Shown here: one piece after another, positions 1 through 7,844 of the stretch
Position numbering within the stretch: the first letter of the stretch is position 1
How the letters are laid out: each line of letters begins with the position of its first letter
NCBI RefSeq assembly: GCF_042688525.2
Contig: NZ_JBHWAB010000001.1
Span: 2,046,001-2,110,000, forward strand
Length of the DNA stretch: 64,000 nucleotides
Reading direction: 5' to 3'
Origin: Haloimpatiens sp042688525
GTDB lineage: Bacteria > Bacillota > Clostridia > Clostridiales > Clostridiaceae
Position numbers and translations under genes: made by a program
The notes under the pieces: generated by a model
The model's database searches: none
What the model was told of the DNA's origin: nothing
The model's input: only the letters and a program-made list of their open reading frames with translations

Positions 1-417
1 AGAAGATTCGTTTAAGTGGTCTGAAATGTTTCTATATTCGCCACCAGAAGTATCTAATATAATGAAATTAGAACAATTTTCAAGTAGTACTAAAGTTTTT
101 CCCCTTTTAAGAGAATCTAATGCTTTATTAATATCTTTTTCTACATAGGAACTACTTATTGTAATGTACTTTTTACATATATAATCTTCTTTTTTATCTA
201 TGTTTATTAAATTTTCTTTTACATGAAGCATTAGAGGATTTAATACATCTCTGTCTATAATGTTTTTGTTTACTAATCCATCTATATATATAATAGCTGA
301 CTCAATACAAGTTTCTTTTCCTATAAAAAACTTTTTTACAACTAATTCACTGTTATTTACAATTAATTTTGTAATGTTATCTATATTATATTGAAGAGTA
401 TTATTTGCATCTTTCAC
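1..417 (-). CDS. Spore germination protein, GerA/GerKA family (N-terminal part, runs off the left edge)
   Basis: Reading leftwards from a GTG at 417 gives 139 codons open to the window edge. The protein opens with a soluble stretch (KDANNTLQYNIDNITKLI) and contains DRDVLNPLM and RGKTLVLLENCSNFIILD. This is the usual layout of the cytoplasmic N-terminal domain of GerA-type germinant receptor A subunits, just before their conserved ESVIRGP region, which would lie outside the window. In the family these proteins sit in the spore inner membrane and respond to small nutrients. The GTG at 417 has GGTGGTGA a few bases upstream; an in-frame ATG at 432 is possible but has no clear ribosome site. The gene is divergent from the acyltransferase gene at 603. 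The family call rests on remembered sequence pattern. Confidence 0.8.
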   Translation of the reverse strand, partial: MKDANNTLQYNIDNITKLIVNNSELVVKKFFIGKETCIESAIIYIDGLVNKNIIDRDVLNPLMLHVKENLINIDKKEDYICKKYITISSSYVEKDINKALDSLKRGKTLVLLENCSNFIILDTSGGEYRNISDHLNESS

Positions 418-602
418 AAAAATCACCACCATAGTAATATAACTTTAGTATGGATTAATTAGAAAAAAATATTAGTATAGATTAAATAGAAATATTTTAC
501 TATTTAAAAGAATAAATTTTTGTTATAATGTATTAGTGATTTAACTTTTGCAGGTGAAAATAATCATTGAGCTTATAACTATAAGAGAAGGAGAATGTAC
601 AG

Positions 603-1268
603 ATGATTAAATTACTTTGGTATACTTATTTTGGAATATATATGATGGTTTTTAGTATTACAGGAAAAACAAAAATGTTTTTTTTAAAGGGAAAGTCACA
701 AGAAGTTATAGATGAATATGTTTATAAAAAGGTTAAGAGTTTATCAGATCATATTTTGAAAAAATCTAAAACAAAAACAATAGTAAAAGGGCTTGAAAAT
801 ATACCAGATGAACCTTGTGTTTTTATATCTAATCATCAAGCAATTTTTGATGGGTTTTTATTATATTCAAATCTTAATAGACTTACAGGGTTTATTGCAA
901 AAAAGGAAATAATCAAAATTCCTTTAGTTAGCACATGGTTAAGGGCAGTTCACAGTGTATTTATTGATAGAAAAAATGTTAGAGAGGGTTTGAAATCTAT
1001 AAATGAAGGTGTAGAAAATTTAAAAAAAGGATATTCTATGATTATTTTTCCAGAGGGTACAAGAAGTTTAAAGTCAGAAATGGGAGAGTTTAAAAAAGGA
1101 AGTATGAAATTAGCTATAAAAGCAAATGTGCCAATTGTACCTATTACTGTAGATGGAACCTATAAAGTTTTGGAAGTTGGTAATAAGGTGAGAGGGAACA
1201 CTGTTAAAATGACAGTTCATAAACCTATATATATTGAAAAATTATCTAAAGAAGAGAGAGAAATTTAA
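603..1268 (+). CDS. plsC: 1-acyl-sn-glycerol-3-phosphate acyltransferase (PlsC family), C-terminus frameshifted
   Basis: The 221-aa product has the acyltransferase signatures in order: NHQAIFD at residues 77-83 (the NHX4D catalytic block) and FPEGTRS at about 149-155 (phosphate-binding block). The family transfers an acyl chain to lysophosphatidic acid at the inner membrane face. GAGAAGGAGA precedes the ATG. The reading frame stops abruptly after EEREI. In the -1 frame the sequence continues from about 1262 as NLNQITHDIIESAL and stops at 1306, which looks like the normal family tail. A single lost base near 1260, real or a sequencing error, explains this. The core catalytic region is intact, so activity may survive. 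Upstream, a TATAAT at 524-529 could be its -10 box, without a good -35. Confidence 0.85.
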   Translation: MIKLLWYTYFGIYMMVFSITGKTKMFFLKGKSQEVIDEYVYKKVKSLSDHILKKSKTKTIVKGLENIPDEPCVFISNHQAIFDGFLLYSNLNRLTGFIAKKEIIKIPLVSTWLRAVHSVFIDRKNVREGLKSINEGVENLKKGYSMIIFPEGTRSLKSEMGEFKKGSMKLAIKANVPIVPITVDGTYKVLEVGNKVRGNTVKMTVHKPIYIEKLSKEEREI

Positions 1269-1335
1269 ATCAAATTACTCATGATATAATTGAAAGTGCA
1301 TTATAAAGTTAATTAAAATTGAAAAATATTTAGAA

Positions 1336-1372
1336 AAGTATGTATAATAATAAATACATACTTTATTTTTTT
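1336..1372 (+). terminator. Rho-independent terminator after plsC
   Basis: AAGTATGTA (1336-1344) pairs with TACATACTT (1355-1363), followed by TATTTTTTT. It separates the acyltransferase gene from the two-component operon. Confidence 0.7.
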
Positions 1373-1394
1373 ATACAGGGAGGTATAAGTATTT

Positions 1395-2060
1395 ATGAGA
1401 GTGCTAATAATCGAAGATGAAATTGAATTATCAAAAACATTAAAACAAGGGTTAATAGAATTTGGTTTTGCAGTTGATATTGCTAATAAGGGATTAGAAG
1501 GAGAAGAAAAAGCTTTAGTAACTGAATACGATATCATAATTTTGGATTTGAATTTGCCAGATAAAGATGGTTTAGAAATTTGTAAAACATTAAGAATAGA
1601 AGGAATAGATACTCCTATTTTAATGCTTACAGCAAGAGATAAAATTTCAGACAAAGCTCTTGGGTTAGACAACGGTGCTGATGATTATTTAATAAAACCT
1701 TTTGCATTTGAAGAACTTAGAGCAAGAATGCAGGCGCTTGTTAGACGTTCTCATGGAAGAAGTAATCCAATAATAACAATTGGATTACTTATAATAAATC
1801 CAGCTTCCCGTATTGTTACTTATGACAAAAAAGAAATAAAATTAACTGCTAGAGAATTTGACATTTTAGAATACATGGGAAGCAAATATCCACAGGTTGT
1901 TTCTACAGAGGATATTTTAGAACATGTATGGGATGATAATATAGATATATTTTCAAATGTTGTAAGAGTTCATTTAGCTAACTTAAGAAGAAAGTTAAAA
2001 AAAGAAACAGGAGAGCCACTGATAGAAACAATAAAGGGAAAGGGGTATAGATTATGTTAA
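1395..2060 (+). CDS. OmpR/PhoB-family response regulator
   Basis: This 221-aa protein has a receiver domain (about 1-115) with the acidic pocket EDE near residue 8, the phospho-acceptor Asp51 in IIILDLNLPD and the conserved Lys near 101 (LIKPF). A winged-helix DNA-binding domain follows (about 125-221; LTAREFDILEYM, VVRVHLANLRRKL). GGGAGG upstream fits the ATG. The stop overlaps the start of the histidine kinase gene at 2054, so the pair is translationally coupled. The ABC transporter genes that follow in the same direction are the likely regulated target, as in bacitracin/antimicrobial-peptide sensing modules; that link is inference from order. Confidence 0.93.
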   Translation: MRVLIIEDEIELSKTLKQGLIEFGFAVDIANKGLEGEEKALVTEYDIIILDLNLPDKDGLEICKTLRIEGIDTPILMLTARDKISDKALGLDNGADDYLIKPFAFEELRARMQALVRRSHGRSNPIITIGLLIINPASRIVTYDKKEIKLTAREFDILEYMGSKYPQVVSTEDILEHVWDDNIDIFSNVVRVHLANLRRKLKKETGEPLIETIKGKGYRLC

Positions 2061-3193
2061 AATTAAGGACTAGAATTGCATTAATATTCAGTCTTTTTGT
2101 AATTATAGCAGTTATCACTCTAGTAATATTATTTAATATTTCTTTAAAAAGCAGTTTGAAGGAAAAACCGTTAGTTGAAAAAATATACCCTAATGGAGTT
2201 TATGTAACTGTTCATGGGGTATCAAAAGAAAGTATTTCGTTTGAACCTAAATTGAAATTTTTACCAGAGAATTTAACAAAAACTAATGTAAATACTGTTC
2301 AATTAGATAATTTATTAGTGAATGAATTATCCAAAAGATTAATATGGATATCTTTAATTACTATTTTTGTTATCATATCGATTACCTTTTTTATCAGTAA
2401 GTATATATCAAGTTTAGCAATGAAACCTATAAGATCCGTTTCTAAAATGATTGATAGGATGTCACCAGAAAAGTTAGAATTATTTTCTGAAAAACCTAAA
2501 ACAGATTATGAGATGGTAAAATTAACACAGACCTATAATAATGCTATTAAAAGGTTAAATAGAACTTATACAGATCTAGAACGATTTAATTCCTATGCTT
2601 CCCATGAAATTAGAAATTCTTTAGCTATATTAAAATCAAAAATAGAAATAGATTGTGAAAAAAAAGAATTAAATAAATATGTAGATAATTTAAAAAAGAC
2701 TATTGATGATATGCTCATAATATCTTCAAGACAAATTAATGATAAAGGCGAATTAGTAGATATGGCTTTAGTGGCTGCCCAAGGCGTTGACGAATATTTA
2801 TCTACTGGAAGAAAAATTGAATTAGAAATTCCTGAAGAAGGTGTATCGCCAGTTGTTGGGAAGGAAGTATGGTTACACAGAAGTATATGTAATTTGTTAG
2901 ACAATGCAATAAAATATAGTGACAAAGATACACCAATAATTGTGAATGTGAAGGAATACTTAGGCTCTGTAATTGTTTCTGTAAAAGATTTTGGAAAAGG
3001 AATACCAGAAAAAGAACAAGAGTACATTTGGAAACCTTATTACAGTATACCAAATTCAAAGAAAAACGGATATGGAATTGGATTGGCACTTATAAAAAAT
3101 GCGGTAGATCTTTGCAATGGTATTGTGTGGGTAGAAAGTTCTGCTGGAGAAGGAAGCACATTTTATATTTCATTGCCTGTTTCTTTATGTTAG
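2054..3193 (+). CDS. Sensor histidine kinase partner of the upstream regulator
   Basis: The 379-aa protein has two membrane segments (about 8-28 and 96-116) flanking a short extracellular loop of roughly 65 residues. It then has a HAMP-like linker, the phospho-acceptor His184 in ASHEIRNSLAIL, and an HATPase domain with N box (NLLDNAIKYS), G1 (DFGKGIP) and G2 (GYGIGLAL) motifs. The small sensor loop suggests it senses within or near the membrane. It overlaps the regulator gene by 7 nt and lies 54 bp ahead of the permease gene, so all four genes probably form one operon. Confidence 0.93.
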   Translation: MLKLRTRIALIFSLFVIIAVITLVILFNISLKSSLKEKPLVEKIYPNGVYVTVHGVSKESISFEPKLKFLPENLTKTNVNTVQLDNLLVNELSKRLIWISLITIFVIISITFFISKYISSLAMKPIRSVSKMIDRMSPEKLELFSEKPKTDYEMVKLTQTYNNAIKRLNRTYTDLERFNSYASHEIRNSLAILKSKIEIDCEKKELNKYVDNLKKTIDDMLIISSRQINDKGELVDMALVAAQGVDEYLSTGRKIELEIPEEGVSPVVGKEVWLHRSICNLLDNAIKYSDKDTPIIVNVKEYLGSVIVSVKDFGKGIPEKEQEYIWKPYYSIPNSKKNGYGIGLALIKNAVDLCNGIVWVESSAGEGSTFYISLPVSLC

Positions 3194-3247
3194 CTTAACA
3201 TTGAATTTTATATAATTCAATTAACGAAAGGAAAGGAGTTGGAATAT

Positions 3248-4711
3248 ATGTTTAGTTTTAAACAAGCTTTAAAAAATGTAGTAAGAATTCCAGGTAGAAG
3301 TATTTTATTGGGAGTTATAATGTTTATTATTACAGCATCAGTTTTTGTAGGGTTGTCAATTAAAGCTGGTACAAATAAAAGTATTACAGAGACAAGAAAA
3401 AAATTAGGTAATGATGTCACTATTCAGGTTGATGAACAAAATCTTCAAAAAAAATTTATGGAGTCAATGCAAAAAGGTGAAGAACCAGATAAAATTAAAA
3501 TTGACCCATTAACTGAAAAAATTGTAGACAAATATAAAAATTCAAAATATGTAAAGGACTATAATTATACATCTGAGATGTCATTGACTACTAATTTGAA
3601 AGCAGTAGGCGAAAATAATGAGACCAATAAAAATACTAAAGGAATAGTAATAAATGGCAAAAATGGAGAAAAGTCAAAAGAAGTAGAAATAGAAATGCCC
3701 AAAATTAAACTTATAGGGGATTCAAATCCAAAATATCAATCAGATTTTAAAAATGGAGATAAAAAAATAGTTAAGGGAAGATTCTATAATGAAGAAGAAA
3801 TAAAAAACAAAAAGCCAGTTGTAGTTGTAAGTAAACTTTTTGCTGATTTAAACAAGTTAAAAGTAGGGGATACCATAGAAGTAAGAGGATTAGAAGATAA
3901 AAAAGTTAAGAAATTAAAAATTATAGGATTATATGAGGACAGTGTTCAGGAAGATATGTCTATACCAATACCATTTATGTATAGAGCAAATACAATGTAT
4001 TCACCTATAAGTACTGTAAATGACATGTTTACTAAAAATTCAAAAGATAAAATTATAAAAAAGGCAACATATTTTGTTGATGACCCAATTAACATAGAAT
4101 CATTTAAAAAAGAAATTAAAGATTCAGGTTTAAATTTAGAAAATTATGCAGTAGATGCCAATGATACGGAGTATAAAAAACTAGTAGGTCCACTAGAAAA
4201 ATTGAATTCTTTTATGGATATATTCTTAATAATTGTTGTTGCATCAGGAGGCGCTGTTATGATTTTACTTATGACTTTAACAACAAGAGAAAGAAAAATG
4301 GAAATAGGTGTATTGAGGGCATTAGGTGTGAAAAAGAGAAAAATTGCACTTCAAATTATAATAGAAACATTATTAATTACTACACTTGCTTTAGGAGCTG
4401 GAGGAATAGCAGGAAAGGCAATATCACAAAAAACAGGACAATATTTACTTCAAAAAGAAATTACCGCTCAAAAGAAAGTAGAAGATGAAAATAAGAAAGA
4501 TCCTTTTGGAGGTTCACTTATAATTGGTGAAACTAATAACAAAAAAAGCGAGTCTGTAAAACCTATAGATGACATTGATACTGTAGTTGGAACAAAAGAA
4601 ATACTAGCGTTAATACTTGTAGGATTATTTATAGCTTCTTGTGGAAGTATAGCTTCAAGTTACTGGATAATGAAATATGAACCTATGAATATACTAAATA
4701 ATAGAAATTAA
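3248..4711 (+). CDS. ABC transporter permease, FtsX/MacB type
   Basis: A 487-aa membrane protein. One N-terminal transmembrane helix (about 17-39) is followed by a large extracytoplasmic MacB-like domain (about 45-315), then three C-terminal helices with the FtsX signature TLTTRERKMEIGVLRALGVK between the first two. A lysine/glutamate-rich insertion with DENKKDPFGGSLIIGE lies between the last two helices. I use the ATG at 3248, which has AAAGGAG nine bases upstream; an in-frame TTG at 3239 abuts the ribosome site and is unlikely. The partner ATPase follows 14 bp later. Export, or mechanical work on envelope peptides or lipoproteins, is the family role; the substrate cannot be read from the sequence. 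Confidence 0.88.
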   Translation: MFSFKQALKNVVRIPGRSILLGVIMFIITASVFVGLSIKAGTNKSITETRKKLGNDVTIQVDEQNLQKKFMESMQKGEEPDKIKIDPLTEKIVDKYKNSKYVKDYNYTSEMSLTTNLKAVGENNETNKNTKGIVINGKNGEKSKEVEIEMPKIKLIGDSNPKYQSDFKNGDKKIVKGRFYNEEEIKNKKPVVVVSKLFADLNKLKVGDTIEVRGLEDKKVKKLKIIGLYEDSVQEDMSIPIPFMYRANTMYSPISTVNDMFTKNSKDKIIKKATYFVDDPINIESFKKEIKDSGLNLENYAVDANDTEYKKLVGPLEKLNSFMDIFLIIVVASGGAVMILLMTLTTRERKMEIGVLRALGVKKRKIALQIIIETLLITTLALGAGGIAGKAISQKTGQYLLQKEITAQKKVEDENKKDPFGGSLIIGETNNKKSESVKPIDDIDTVVGTKEILALILVGLFIASCGSIASSYWIMKYEPMNILNNRN

Positions 4712-4724
4712 AGGGGTGAATATA

Positions 4725-5420
4725 ATGGAAGAAATATTAAGAGTTGAAGATGTTTCTTATGAATATAATTCTATGAATGAAAAAGTCATGGCAGTAAAAA
4801 AAGTAAATGCTTGTTTTGAAAAAGGAAAAGTTTATGCAATAACAGGTAGCTCAGGAAGTGGAAAGACTACGCTTCTCTCGCTTTTAGCTGGGTTAGATAA
4901 AGTTAAAAATGGAGATATATTTTTCAAAGAAAATTCATTAAAAAAATTAGACAGAGATAAATATAGAAGTAATGATATAGGAATTGTATTTCAATCATTT
5001 AATTTGCTTCCTCAATTGACGGCTGCAGAAAACGTAATGATTTCATTAGAACTTTGTAAGTGGCCATCAAATGAAAGAAAAATCAGAGCTATGCAGCTAT
5101 TAAAAAAAGTTGGACTTAATGAAGATAAAGCCAAAAGAAGAGTTTTAAAATTGAGTGGTGGTGAGCAGCAAAGAGTTGCTATAGCAAGGGCATTATCTTC
5201 TAATCCTGAATTAATTTTAGCCGATGAACCTACTGGAAACTTAGATAGTAGAACTGGAGATATTATAACAAAAATTTTAACGGATTTAGCTCACAAAGAA
5301 AATAAATGTATTATAATTGTAACTCATTCTAATACATTAGCTAAAAAAGCAGATGAAGTGTATGGTATGAAAGATGGTGTTTTACATCCAATTAGAGTAA
5401 ATGTTGGGTATGAAGATTAA
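4725..5420 (+). CDS. ABC transporter ATP-binding protein (LolD/MacB-like)
   Basis: The 231-aa ATPase shows Walker A GSSGSGKT at about 41-48, a Q-loop (VFQSFNLLPQLTA), the ABC signature LSGGEQQRVAIARAL, Walker B LILADEPTGNLD and the switch His in IVTHS. It is the MacB/LolD/FtsE type that pairs with single-FtsX-domain permeases, here the gene just upstream. The ATG at 4725 has AGGGGTGA five bases before it; an in-frame GTG at 4716 is less well placed. It is the last gene of the operon and is followed by a strong terminator. Confidence 0.93.
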   Translation: MEEILRVEDVSYEYNSMNEKVMAVKKVNACFEKGKVYAITGSSGSGKTTLLSLLAGLDKVKNGDIFFKENSLKKLDRDKYRSNDIGIVFQSFNLLPQLTAAENVMISLELCKWPSNERKIRAMQLLKKVGLNEDKAKRRVLKLSGGEQQRVAIARALSSNPELILADEPTGNLDSRTGDIITKILTDLAHKENKCIIIVTHSNTLAKKADEVYGMKDGVLHPIRVNVGYED

Positions 5421-5433
5421 AAAATAAATATTT

Positions 5434-5480
5434 AAAAAGCACTATTAAATTATTGAGATGAAATTTAATAGTGTTTTTTT
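5434..5480 (+). terminator. Terminator of the two-component/ABC operon
   Basis: CACTATTAAATT (5440-5451) pairs with AATTTAATAGTG (5462-5473) around a 10-base loop and is followed by seven T. Upstream A residues make it potentially bidirectional. Confidence 0.85.
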
Positions 5481-5492
5481 ATTATAAAAATT

Positions 5493-5747
5493 TCAACTTT
5501 TGCAGTAAAAAAATACTGTCTAGCGAAGGGAAATGATATATTGCGTAAGAAACATTTGAACAAAGTTTACAAGTTCTTAGCTTTACGAATTTGAAAAAAG
5601 TTATTTTTTAATTACTGATTCCTACGGAATATTAATTAAAAAATCTTTTTTCAATATGAGTAAAGTTTAGAACTTGTTACTGAAGTGAAAGGTTTCTAAG
5701 CAAGATATCATTTTCCGTAGCGGCTGTTTTTTACTTGTGAAAGTTGA
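5493..5747. repeat. MITE-like long palindrome, copy 1
   Basis: About 255 bp. It opens with TCAACTTTTGCAGTAAAAAA and closes with the inverted counterpart TTTTTTACTTGTGAAAGTTGA. The arms are imperfect inverted copies of each other: GGGAAATGATATATTGCGTAAGAAAC on one side corresponds to GTTTCTAAGCAAGATATCATTTTCC on the other. The centre is ACTGATTCCTACGGAATATTAAT. No coding capacity. Related copies occur at 19189, 20804, 21541, 24444, 49595 and 58813. Confidence 0.85.
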
Positions 5748-5836
5748 GTGAAAATTTAATATCTTATTGAAAAAAGTTTTTTTATTTGATATTGTAAAAT
5801 AGTATTAGCATATTATATGTGTAAAGGATGTTTATT

Positions 5837-7609
5837 ATGGATTTTATGAAAATAGTTTCAAGTGTTCAAAATATCTGTGAAGCAATATCAAGTGTTTTAA
5901 AGATTGATGTAACTATAGTTGATGATAAATTAAATAGAATCGGTGGTACAGGAAGATATAGTAAGTGCATTGGAGAGAGAGTAACTGGTAATTCTGCCTT
6001 TGGATTTACTTTAAAAAAAGGAGAAAGCTTTATAATTGAAAATCCTGGCAGTCATCCTGCTTGTCTAAAATGTGATTGTAAAGAAGACTGTAAGGAATAT
6101 GCAGAAGTATGTTGTCCTATAAAAATTAATAATGATATTGTAGGAGTTATAGGACTTATTGCTTTTGAAGAAGAACAAAGAGATACCATACTAAAAAATG
6201 AAGAAAATCTTATGACTTTTTTAAATAGAATGGCAGATTTGATATCTTCAAAGCTTTTGGAAATGGAAAATACAAATAAAATAAAACTTCTTTTAAGAGA
6301 ATTAGAAATTGTGTTAAACTCTGTTGATAGAGGAGTTATTGCCTGTGATAGTGATGGAAATATACTACACTACAATAAAAAAGCACTTAAATTATTTCAA
6401 GTTGATAAAAAACAAATATCAAATATGAACATAAGAGATTTCATTGGTGATATAAATATAAGTAAATTAATACAAGAGAATGTAGGTATAAAAAATAAGC
6501 AATTTCGATATAAAAATGATCACCATCGTTTTAGAGGTATTTTTGATGGTAATCCTATTACTATAGGAGATAAAAGTTTTGGCATAGTTTTTACATTTAG
6601 TAATATTAAAGATGTAATAAACATAGTAAATGATGTAACAATAGCAAATATTATAACAAGTTTTGACGATATTATAGGTACAGAAGGATGCTTGAAAGAG
6701 GTAAAAATAGAGGCTCAAAAGGCTGCAAAATCATCTTCTACAGTACTAGTATTAGGGGAAAGTGGGACAGGTAAAGAACTATTTGCTAGAGCAATTCATT
6801 TTGAGAGTGATAGAGCTAAAAAACCGTTTATTCCAATAAACTGTGCTGCTATACCTGAACAATTATTAGAAAGTGAATTATTTGGATATGAAGAAGGGGC
6901 TTTTTCTGGAGCTAAACGTGGAGGAAAAACTGGAAAATTTGAACTAGCAAACAAAGGAACAATTTTTTTAGATGAAATTGGTGATATGCCTATTCACCTT
7001 CAAACAAAGCTTTTAAGAGTTTTACAGGATAGAGTTGTTGAAAGAGTTGGAGGAAAAGAGTTTATTCCAATAGATGTAAGAGTTATTGCAGCAACTAATA
7101 AAGATTTAGAAAATAAAGTACTTGAAGGAGAATTTAGACAGGATTTATTTTATAGGCTTAATGTAATTCCTTTAAATGTTCCTCCGTTAAGAGAAAGAAA
7201 AGAAGATATTCCAATTCTTGTACAATATCTTCTTAATAAATGTAATAAAAAGTTGGAGAAAAATATTGAAAACTTTGATTATAATTCTCTTGAAATTTTT
7301 ATGAACTATGATTGGCCAGGTAATGTAAGAGAACTTGAAAATACTATAGAGTATGCAGTTAATATGTGCAGTGGTAATTTGATTAGAGATGTTGATTTGC
7401 CTAATAGATTAAAAAATGTTGATAGATCAGTAGCTATACCTAACTTTACAGAGATTATCCCAATAAAGGATTTAGAAAAAGGAGAAATAATAAAAGCTAT
7501 AAAGCATTTTGGTGGAACTAAACAGGCTATTACAAAAGCTGCTGAGGCTCTTGGCATAAGTAGAGCAACTATGTATAGAAAAATTAAAGAATACGAAGTG
7601 AAAATTTAA
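5837..7609 (+). CDS. Sigma-54-dependent transcriptional activator with Cys-rich sensor and PAS domain
   Basis: A 590-aa enhancer-binding protein. The N-terminal sensor region carries a cysteine cluster (PACLKCDCKEDCKEY and VCCP, about residues 74-93) that could bind metal, a cluster or redox-active thiols. A PAS domain follows (about 160-255). The AAA+ domain has Walker A GESGTGKE (about 307-314), the sigma-54 contact loop as GAFSGA instead of GAFTGA (about 353), and Walker B GTIFLDEIGD. A Fis-type HTH ends the protein (about 555-590, AAEALGISRATMYRKIK). I use the ATG at 5837; the ATG at 5828 overlaps the AAAGGA ribosome site. The next gene has a canonical -24/-12 promoter and twin upstream palindromes, so it is the likely direct target. 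Confidence 0.92.
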   Translation: MDFMKIVSSVQNICEAISSVLKIDVTIVDDKLNRIGGTGRYSKCIGERVTGNSAFGFTLKKGESFIIENPGSHPACLKCDCKEDCKEYAEVCCPIKINNDIVGVIGLIAFEEEQRDTILKNEENLMTFLNRMADLISSKLLEMENTNKIKLLLRELEIVLNSVDRGVIACDSDGNILHYNKKALKLFQVDKKQISNMNIRDFIGDINISKLIQENVGIKNKQFRYKNDHHRFRGIFDGNPITIGDKSFGIVFTFSNIKDVINIVNDVTIANIITSFDDIIGTEGCLKEVKIEAQKAAKSSSTVLVLGESGTGKELFARAIHFESDRAKKPFIPINCAAIPEQLLESELFGYEEGAFSGAKRGGKTGKFELANKGTIFLDEIGDMPIHLQTKLLRVLQDRVVERVGGKEFIPIDVRVIAATNKDLENKVLEGEFRQDLFYRLNVIPLNVPPLRERKEDIPILVQYLLNKCNKKLEKNIENFDYNSLEIFMNYDWPGNVRELENTIEYAVNMCSGNLIRDVDLPNRLKNVDRSVAIPNFTEIIPIKDLEKGEIIKAIKHFGGTKQAITKAAEALGISRATMYRKIKEYEVKI

Positions 7610-7625
7610 TATTGAAATTGTAATC

Positions 7626-7668
7626 CAGTCTCAAAATGATACAAATTCTCATTTTGAGACTGTTTTTT
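7626..7668 (+). terminator. Terminator of the sigma-54 activator gene, overlapping an activator site
   Basis: A perfect 14-bp stem, CAGTCTCAAAATGA (7626-7639) with TCATTTTGAGACTG (7649-7662), has a 9-base loop and is followed by TTTTTT. Its 3' half overlaps the first of the two TCTCATTTTGAGA palindromes. Confidence 0.9.
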
Positions 7669-7691
7669 AATCTATTTTTCTCATTTTGAGA
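7647..7691 (+). promoter_or_regulatory. Twin upstream activator sites for the sigma-54 regulator
   Basis: The palindrome TCTCATTTTGAGA occurs identically at 7647-7659 and 7679-7691, 32 bp (about three helical turns) apart. Both lie 40-85 bp upstream of the -24/-12 promoter. Identical dyads spaced on the same helix face are the usual binding arrangement of Fis-type enhancer-binding proteins. Assignment to the adjacent activator is inference. Confidence 0.75.
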
Positions 7692-7732
7692 AAATTAGAT
7701 TAAAAAACATACAAAATTCAATGCTTTTCATG

Positions 7733-7749
7733 TTGGCACAATTATTGCT
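7733..7749 (+). promoter_or_regulatory. Sigma-54 (-24/-12) promoter
   Basis: TTGGCAC (7733-7739), five bases, then TTGCT (7745-7749). The invariant GG and GC are exactly 10 bases apart, a close match to the RpoN consensus TGGCAC-N5-TTGCW. It is about 95 bp upstream of the ATG at 7845 and drives that gene. Confidence 0.92.
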
Positions 7750-7844
7750 AATTATATATTACAAAGCTTATAACTTGTAAAAATAATATTGATTTTTAAT
7801 TTATCAATAAAAATATAAGAAATAAAAAGAAGTGGGGGAGACTT

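Noticed and set aside
1313..1672. A 119-codon minus-strand frame opposite the response regulator gene
   Set aside because: Antisense to a clear coding region, serine-rich low-information translation, no ribosome site.
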